Part shown: positions 15,841 through 21,191 of the stretch, piece after piece
Position numbering within the stretch: the first letter of the stretch is position 1
How the letters are laid out: each line of letters starts with the position of its first letter
From: Gemmatimonadales bacterium UBA7889
GTDB taxonomy: Bacteria > Gemmatimonadota > Gemmatimonadetes > Longimicrobiales > Gaopeijiaceae
NCBI GenBank assembly: GCA_002501085.1
Contig: DLRL01000059.1
Location: 1 to 21,191, forward strand
Direction of reading: 5' to 3'
Length of the DNA stretch: 21,191 nt
Notes under the pieces: model-generated
Seen by the model: the letters and a program-made list of their open reading frames with translations, nothing else
What the model was told of the DNA's origin: nothing
The model's database searches: none
Made by a program: the position numbers and the translations under genes

Positions 15841-17803
15841 AGGCGGTAAAGGGCATCCCCTCAACGATGATCTCGTCGATGAAGATCCACGCTTCTCCTC
15901 CAGCGCCGACATGCCAATCAGGGAGTTGAGAGTGATTCCGCGCTGTGACGCGGACGTAGCGAGCAGCTACGCCTTCGATCGAAGAGGACAGACGATGGGC
16001 AACAACGCTTGGATCAGGCTCTACTGAGGTCGGAGCTGATTCCAGATCTATCCAGCTCGATCCATTATCTGACACACTGAACTCTACCAAGCGTGGAAGC
16101 ATGATCCATGCACTTTGCACCTGTAGACAGTCGAGACTAATCCGGGTTACCTCGACCGAAGCCTCCAGATCTAGAGTGGCCTGGAAGTCTGCACCCTGGA
16201 CAGCAACCCAGCGTCCGTCACGGAAATCAGCACTCCCAAGCAATCCGTCCACCAACACACCGATGTCAACTGGATAACTGGGGTGGGAGGGCGTGCTGGT
16301 CACAACTACCGCTCTAGCCGCGAGGTGGTCCACAGAATCAGGCCGTCCGAGGCTCCGCCGCCCTGGAGGCCGAACTTCCGAGCCTATCCTCCCGGTCAAT
16401 CGATCTCCCAAGGTGGACCGCGCTACCTCCCCGATCTCGTCGAGCCTATTCACTACATCGGGGTGCTGCTCGGCAACGTCGACGGTCTCTCCAATATCAA
16501 GATCAAGATCATACAACGCTTTGGGAACGCTAATGAATGCATAGGGTCCGGGATGGCCATCCGCTCCTGGCTCCACACCGACATAGGACCTGGTACGATG
16601 CTCAAAGACCCTTTTCCATCGTCCCTCTCGGACAGCCCTCAATTCGCCCGTGTAGTAGAACCAAAACTGGGTGCGAGGCTCCGCATCCAATTGTAGTTCC
16701 AGAAGCGACAGGATATTCACGCCATCGATTGGGTTATCAGGAAGGGTCGCCCCTGTGATGGCCGCTACCGTTGGCAAGATATCGATCGTTGAGGCCAGAC
16801 GATCGCAGATAGATCCCGGTTCGATTCTACCAGGCCAACGCATGATGGCCGGCACGCGAGGGCCGCCTTCGAGCGCTGTGCCCTTACCTTCACGCAGAAG
16901 CCCTGTCGATCCAGCGTGGTTGCCGTAGTTAAGCCAAGGCCCGTTGTCACTCGTGAAGATGACGAGTGTATTCTCAGCAATGCCATTTCGATCCAGCGCC
17001 TCGAGAACTTGCCCTACTGACCAATCGATTTCCTGGATCACGTCGCCATACAAGCCCTGCTCACTCGACCCCTTAAACCTAGGTGAGACACCGAGAGGTA
17101 CATGTGGCATCGAGTGCGCTAGGTAAAGAAAGAACGGACCGTTAGCGCTTCGGTCGATGAACTGGACCGCCCGCTCCGTGTAGCGCGTGGTGAGTCGGTC
17201 CTGGTCTGTGAGTTCGTCTACAGTCTCGACAACCTCATCCCCCTCGATCAGTGGTAAAGGTGGATACTGGCTCATGCCACTAATCGGGATACCGTCATAG
17301 TCTACAGGCCACATATCGTTGGAGTACGGTAGGCCAAAGTACTCGTCAAAACCGTGACGAAGAGGCAGAAACTCAGAACCGTGTCCAAGGTGCCATTTTC
17401 CCACAGCCGCAGTGGCGTAGCCAAGAGGCTTCAGGATCTCGGCGATCGTGACCTCTCCTGGGTGTAGTCCAACCTGGGCGTCAGGGTTCAAAGCACCCAG
17501 GATTGACACCCGGGACGCATAGCAACCGGTGAGTAAAGACGCGCGCGAGGCTGAGCAGACACCCTCTGACGCATAGAAGTCCGTGAAGTGCATACCCTCC
17601 GATGCCAGCCGATCTAGGTGGGGAGTCGTAAATCCCCTGGCACCGTAGATCCCAACATCCTCGTAGCCCTGATCATCTGTGAAGATCAGGACGACGTTGG
17701 TTGGACGGGGAGCAGGCGTGCACGCGCTAGCCCATCGAGACGCGGCAAGGGCCAAGGTGGCCGTGCCAGACCGATGCAGGAACTCACGACGAGACGGTGT
17801 CAC
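15839..17803 (-). CDS. Tat-exported sulfatase (S1 family) with C-terminal discoidin-like domain
   Basis: 654 aa, starting at a GTG. The N-terminus has a twin-arginine motif SRREFLHRSG and a possible lipoprotein Cys28 (ASAC). The alkaline-phosphatase-like core has Asp43 and Asp44 in FTDDQG, Cys83 in CSASRASLLTG (the formylglycine site, CxAxR form), Lys136 and His138 in GKWHLG, His234 in HSMPHVP, and Asp286-Asn287 in FTSDNGPW. All active-site positions are present. It hydrolyses a sulfate ester after Cys83 is converted to formylglycine. Residues about 496-648 form a beta-rich domain (VDIGVLVDGLLGSADFRDG, VEFSVSDNGSSW, RYVRVTARN, FIDEIIVEG) like an F5/8 type C/discoidin fold, which often binds carbohydrate. 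It lies 70 bp after the LDI-family gene and is probably co-transcribed with it. Substrate unknown. Confidence 0.92.
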   Translation of the reverse strand: MTPSRREFLHRSGTATLALAASRWASACTPAPRPTNVVLIFTDDQGYEDVGIYGARGFTTPHLDRLASEGMHFTDFYASEGVCSASRASLLTGCYASRVSILGALNPDAQVGLHPGEVTIAEILKPLGYATAAVGKWHLGHGSEFLPLRHGFDEYFGLPYSNDMWPVDYDGIPISGMSQYPPLPLIEGDEVVETVDELTDQDRLTTRYTERAVQFIDRSANGPFFLYLAHSMPHVPLGVSPRFKGSSEQGLYGDVIQEIDWSVGQVLEALDRNGIAENTLVIFTSDNGPWLNYGNHAGSTGLLREGKGTALEGGPRVPAIMRWPGRIEPGSICDRLASTIDILPTVAAITGATLPDNPIDGVNILSLLELQLDAEPRTQFWFYYTGELRAVREGRWKRVFEHRTRSYVGVEPGADGHPGPYAFISVPKALYDLDLDIGETVDVAEQHPDVVNRLDEIGEVARSTLGDRLTGRIGSEVRPPGRRSLGRPDSVDHLAARAVVVTSTPSHPSYPVDIGVLVDGLLGSADFRDGRWVAVQGADFQATLDLEASVEVTRISLDCLQVQSAWIMLPRLVEFSVSDNGSSWIDLESAPTSVEPDPSVVAHRLSSSIEGVAARYVRVTARNHSQLPDWHVGAGGEAWIFIDEIIVEGMPFTA

Positions 17804-17873
17804 TCTGCTTGACTCATATCGAGTAATCGATCAGGTCTGCTCATCAAATCTCTAGAGCAATATGTGTTCGCGA

Positions 17874-19640
17874 CTAGCAGCACCCACAGATTGGTCCACC
17901 ATCAGGAACGAATGAAGTACTAACTTCACGAGCAGAGTCCGGAACAGTTCTAATCGATTGGCTAGCGGAACTCGATGAGCGTTTCCGGCGCGCTTCCCGA
18001 GTTGATGCTCCTTGTCCTCGATAACCAGTAAAAATCTGGTATCGATGGTCGCCAATATCACTATCGATCCGAATCGTCGCTGGCCCTTCGGTCTCAAAAC
18101 GATCAAAGGGTTGCCCATCACAAATCACGAAAACTTCTCCAGAATCGGGCAGATTGGTAACACGCCAACTCGTATCTTGGCCCTGTCTATCTGAAGTGGC
18201 AGCATACGTGCCCACATAGAGCGTTCCACTCTCAGGATCGTTCCAAGCCTGCACCACGCCCATTGAGGGATACTCGATCCCTTCCACAGTAGGAGCTTCA
18301 AACTTGTTCATGTGTGGAGTCTCGAACGCACGAGTCCAGTCTCCTCCTTGGCCAATCTCAGAGACCATCATCATCGCGCTGCGTTGGCCCCTCGGGTACG
18401 GCTCATTGAGTCCGAACCACCAGCCAAATTTTTCATTATGCTCACCAAAAAAATGGGGCTCATAGGCTCTCTCAGCCGCAGCGCTGAGTCGGACAATCGC
18501 AGTTTCGTCGCCGAGTTCTCGTGCCATCAGTAGGCCTGCTGATGAAGGCCTTGCGGGAACCCTTGGATTATTCCATCCAGCCGCATTTGCTGAGGCCTCA
18601 TAAATGAATGAAGCGAGTTCTGGTTCTTGAGGGAGAATAAGGAACGCTGCTTGTAGTCCTGAACTCGGGCCACCGTTCGCCTTATGGTTCACGATCGGAT
18701 CATACCAAGTCGTGAACCACTCCAGTTCACCGGCATTAGAGACACCCATGTAATTATCCTTCACATACTCAAGCCAGTTTTGTACGGCGAGATGCCTATC
18801 GGTTCCGTGAAGCTTGTCGTAGAGATAAACGCCTAACCCCGCAGCACTGTTACAGAACGGCCAAATTTTAGTGTTCTCACAGTGAGGCCCTTCAGGATGA
18901 GCTCTCCACTGTGCTTCCATGAGTTCAACCATCCGGTGGTGATCCCACTCGAAGTCCTGGTCCGCGTAACCCGTCGTAGTGAACGGGCGCTCCCATTTGT
19001 CATCACCTGACACATACCCGTAAATCGAGAGCATGAGGCCAAGCCAACCTCTAAAAAACAGATATCCATCTGAGCCAATTGGATCCTCTTGTAGACCCCA
19101 AGGCTCGACACCGTTCGCTGTCCAACCAATCCGGTCATAATTACCCCGAAGATCCCTAGGGATGCCTCCCATAAACTGAGGCGGGTAGTTCGCTCGAGCA
19201 GGATCTGGACCAATCTGTGTTAACCAATCAACCGCGCCCCAGTAGGTCGTATAGCGGCCGGCTAATTCGTCGACAATCCTTGTATACGCTTCACGCCAGG
19301 CAGGCGTTTGATCCGCCATCATGAGGATCGCATATGTCGAATACTGAAGATCGAATCTAGGGTAGCTCGTGACACCGGGAACGCTGTATTGGTCCCACCA
19401 CGGATGGGGGACACCCCATCGACTCCAATTATCCCTAGTTGTGGATTTTTCCCAAAGAAATTGCAGCCAACCAAGTGCGCGGTCGTTCAATTCAGGGAAC
19501 GGCGATGGCGGCCGAAGCCCGCTGAAGGACCATGGTGCCGCGTGCAGTTCCTCAGGACGAGAACCGAGCGCTGCCGCACCAGCTGTTAGACCAAGTCCTC
19601 TTATGAAATCTCGACGGGTAGGTCCTTGGTTCCTTGGCAT
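17874..19640 (-). CDS. Tat-exported linalool dehydratase/isomerase (LDI)-family protein
   Basis: 588 aa. The ATG at 19640 has GGGAGA 4 nt upstream. Tat signal: TRRDFIRGLGLTAGAAALG (8-26). The core (about 50-440) is alpha-helical and recalls the (alpha/alpha)6 fold of LDI. The strongest match is HCENTKIWPFCNSAAGLGVY, with Cys254 and Cys263 spaced as in Castellaniella LDI ([20 protein letters not shown]), then YDKLHGTD and NWLEYVKD. A second match is DPIGSDGYLFFRGWLGLM to LDI DPIEKENIMYKGHLNLM. There the LDI active-site His appears as Trp199, so chemistry or substrate may differ. Residues ~455-545 add a beta-rich region, followed by a basic, Ser-rich tail ending CGCC. LDI converts myrcene, linalool and geraniol; substrate here unknown. 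The LDI comparison is from memory, not a search. Confidence 0.8.
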   Translation of the reverse strand: MPRNQGPTRRDFIRGLGLTAGAAALGSRPEELHAAPWSFSGLRPPSPFPELNDRALGWLQFLWEKSTTRDNWSRWGVPHPWWDQYSVPGVTSYPRFDLQYSTYAILMMADQTPAWREAYTRIVDELAGRYTTYWGAVDWLTQIGPDPARANYPPQFMGGIPRDLRGNYDRIGWTANGVEPWGLQEDPIGSDGYLFFRGWLGLMLSIYGYVSGDDKWERPFTTTGYADQDFEWDHHRMVELMEAQWRAHPEGPHCENTKIWPFCNSAAGLGVYLYDKLHGTDRHLAVQNWLEYVKDNYMGVSNAGELEWFTTWYDPIVNHKANGGPSSGLQAAFLILPQEPELASFIYEASANAAGWNNPRVPARPSSAGLLMARELGDETAIVRLSAAAERAYEPHFFGEHNEKFGWWFGLNEPYPRGQRSAMMMVSEIGQGGDWTRAFETPHMNKFEAPTVEGIEYPSMGVVQAWNDPESGTLYVGTYAATSDRQGQDTSWRVTNLPDSGEVFVICDGQPFDRFETEGPATIRIDSDIGDHRYQIFTGYRGQGASTREARRKRSSSSASQSIRTVPDSAREVSTSFVPDGGPICGCC

Positions 19641-19697
19641 CTCGTCTCCCTTTTCCCTTGCCTTATTAGGAGTTTAACTCGACCACCAGTACACTCT

Positions 19698-21191
19698 TTA
19701 TCTGGCTAGCACCTGACGAAGCTTTTCCGCTATGCGCGTCCGTATACGCTGAAGCCCGGACTGAAAATTGGGGTCCTCACTCACCCTATCGAAGATACCG
19801 GAGTCGATTAATTCTGACCCCACCGCGTCATGTGACCATGAAAAAGCGCGCTCTAACCAAGTCAGTGACTCATCAGCATTGCCCATCCACGCATAGAACA
19901 TCGCGATGTCGCGATATACCATCATCTCGTTATGGCTCTGTGGATCTGTCGCCGAGTTGAGAGTGGTCTTCAACGAATCAATAATTTGCATTGCCCCGGC
20001 TTCATCCCCTCGAGAGTGCTGGCACATGGCCTGCACACCAGGGAAAGTGCCTTCTAAGCCATTCAAACAATCGTCTATCCTTCTGGCCAGGAGATGTGAG
20101 ATGCCTTGGTAAAAGCGTGGTGAAGTTAGGCTCGGCTCGAGTGCGAGCGCCTGTTGTGCTCCTCTGGCTGCAAGGTCATAACGGCGAGCTGCGACCGCAT
20201 CTAATGCTTGGCCAACCCACCGACCAGGCGCCAAAGGATCAAGCTGAATCCCCAGCTCTGATTCTGCCAAACCCTCATCATATCGTCCTTCCCGCGTGAG
20301 CAGATGGCCATACCATCCGTGCACATCCGCTGAGTTGGGGGACAGCTCCAACGCCCGCTGAAAATCAGTTTCCACCGGTTCAGCAGTAGCAAGAGCTCTA
20401 TTTTCTAAGTATCCTCTCGCCGCATATCCCTCAGCAGCATCCTCATCGAGCTCAATCGCGCGGTTCGCCATCTCCATACCACGGCCATAGAGTTCGTACC
20501 CATCTAATCCGGGATGGCCATAACCGGTGAACAACCCGTATGTCATCGCAAGTCCAGCATACGCTGGGGCGTAGCTTGGGTCCTGGGCAATCGACCGTTC
20601 AAATGACTCGATCGCAGACAACATTCCATCTGTTGAGCGGGTATGCAGTTGTGATTTGCCAATCAGGTAGGCTTCGTAAGCCTCAGGATCTTCAGTTCTT
20701 GAGGCCTCATTGATCTCACGGACACCACCAACTGCAGAAGTGAGCGCCGATGCTACCTGAATCGCGATGTCTTCCTGGAGCGCGAAAAGATCTTGGAGCT
20801 GGCCATCGTATGAATCAGCCCAAAGATGTTCGTCAGTCTCAGCGTGGATCAGCTGGGCTGTGACTCGGATCTGATCCTCAAAAAGTTGAACCGAGCCTTC
20901 GACTACGTGTTCTACACCCAGCCTGTCGGCGATCTCAGGTATCGTCAGGTTATAGCCAGTAACGGTCTCAGCAGAGGTACGGGAGATCACTTTGAGCTCA
21001 GGGACCTTCGCTAGCTGGGCGGTGATCTGCTCGGTAATACCATCACTGAGATACGCCACATCCTCTCGTCCACCGATGTTGTCCATCGGTAGGACGACCA
21101 CCGAAGCGTCACCTGGAGTTGTAGCGACTTCGGTGTCAGTACCTCCACCCATTGGCCAGAAACCAGTGTTCGTAACAATGAACACACCAGC
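19698..21191 (-). CDS. TolB-like/TPR protein, 5' end cut by window edge (probable kinase C-terminal part)
   Basis: The frame stays open to the edge; the GTG at 21185 is not an obvious real start. The first visible residues (AGVFIVTN) look like the end of a membrane helix. Next comes a TolB-like domain (DASVVVLPMDNIGG, YLSDGITEQITAQLAKVPELKVISRTS, LGVEHVVEGSVQ, about residues 25-150 of the visible part). TPR helices follow to the end (AYAGLAMTYGLF, AIELDEDAAEGYAARGYLEN, YGHLLTREGRYDEGLAESEL). This order is common C-terminal to a membrane helix in serine/threonine protein kinases and in winged-helix or cyclase-type regulators. Which N-terminal module it has cannot be seen. It is 57 bp upstream of the LDI-family gene and may be in the same transcript. 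Confidence 0.85.
   Translation of the reverse strand, partial: AGVFIVTNTGFWPMGGGTDTEVATTPGDASVVVLPMDNIGGREDVAYLSDGITEQITAQLAKVPELKVISRTSAETVTGYNLTIPEIADRLGVEHVVEGSVQLFEDQIRVTAQLIHAETDEHLWADSYDGQLQDLFALQEDIAIQVASALTSAVGGVREINEASRTEDPEAYEAYLIGKSQLHTRSTDGMLSAIESFERSIAQDPSYAPAYAGLAMTYGLFTGYGHPGLDGYELYGRGMEMANRAIELDEDAAEGYAARGYLENRALATAEPVETDFQRALELSPNSADVHGWYGHLLTREGRYDEGLAESELGIQLDPLAPGRWVGQALDAVAARRYDLAARGAQQALALEPSLTSPRFYQGISHLLARRIDDCLNGLEGTFPGVQAMCQHSRGDEAGAMQIIDSLKTTLNSATDPQSHNEMMVYRDIAMFYAWMGNADESLTWLERAFSWSHDAVGSELIDSGIFDRVSEDPNFQSGLQRIRTRIAEKLRQVLAR

Overview
This window looks like chromosomal DNA from an uncultured free-living bacterium of moderate GC content. The best guess is Gemmatimonadota or a related lineage. 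This rests on gene content only: secreted S9 and M28 peptidases, TolB/TPR proteins of the serine/threonine-kinase type, Tat-exported enzymes and a conserved mraZ-rsmH-ftsL cluster start. No rRNA, tRNA, CRISPR array, insertion sequence or phage gene was seen.

Layout. (1) Positions 1-1586, minus strand: the start of the division and cell-wall (dcw) cluster, mraZ, rsmH and the first codons of an ftsL-like gene, tightly coupled. They lie behind a candidate promoter with a four-unit, 10-bp-phased MraZ-type operator. (2) 1750-6720, minus strand: three separately spaced genes, namely a secreted TPR protein with a strong terminator, an orphan sensor histidine kinase, and an NHL-repeat beta-propeller lipoprotein. 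(3) 6722-12943, minus strand: a close run of M28 peptidase, YIP1-family membrane protein, YdeP/FdhF-type molybdopterin oxidoreductase, fdhD, mobA and a cytochrome c lipoprotein. The oxidoreductase, its sulfuration factor and the Mo-cofactor guanylyltransferase overlap by 1-4 bases, so they form a translationally coupled set. (4) 13123-15738, plus strand: the only plus-strand gene, a large secreted DPP IV-like S9 peptidase with unusually uniform codon use. It is divergent from the M28 peptidase. (5) 15839-21191, minus strand: a truncated TolB/TPR regulator (probably the C-terminal part of a kinase), a Tat-exported protein of the linalool dehydratase/isomerase (LDI) family, and a Tat-exported sulfatase with a C-terminal discoidin-like domain, ending at a strong terminator.

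How the genes may work together. The M28 and S9 peptidases fit a peptide-scavenging lifestyle. The oxidoreductase, FdhD and MobA make a self-contained Mo enzyme, and the nearby lipoprotein cytochrome c could take its electrons (inference). The LDI-family protein and the sulfatase are both predicted to act outside the cytoplasm and are only 70 bp apart, so they may process the same unknown substrate (inference). The most interesting item is the LDI-family protein. It keeps the two active-site cysteines with exact spacing, but appears to have lost the LDI histidine, and it carries a long C-terminal extension ending in Cys-Gly-Cys-Cys.
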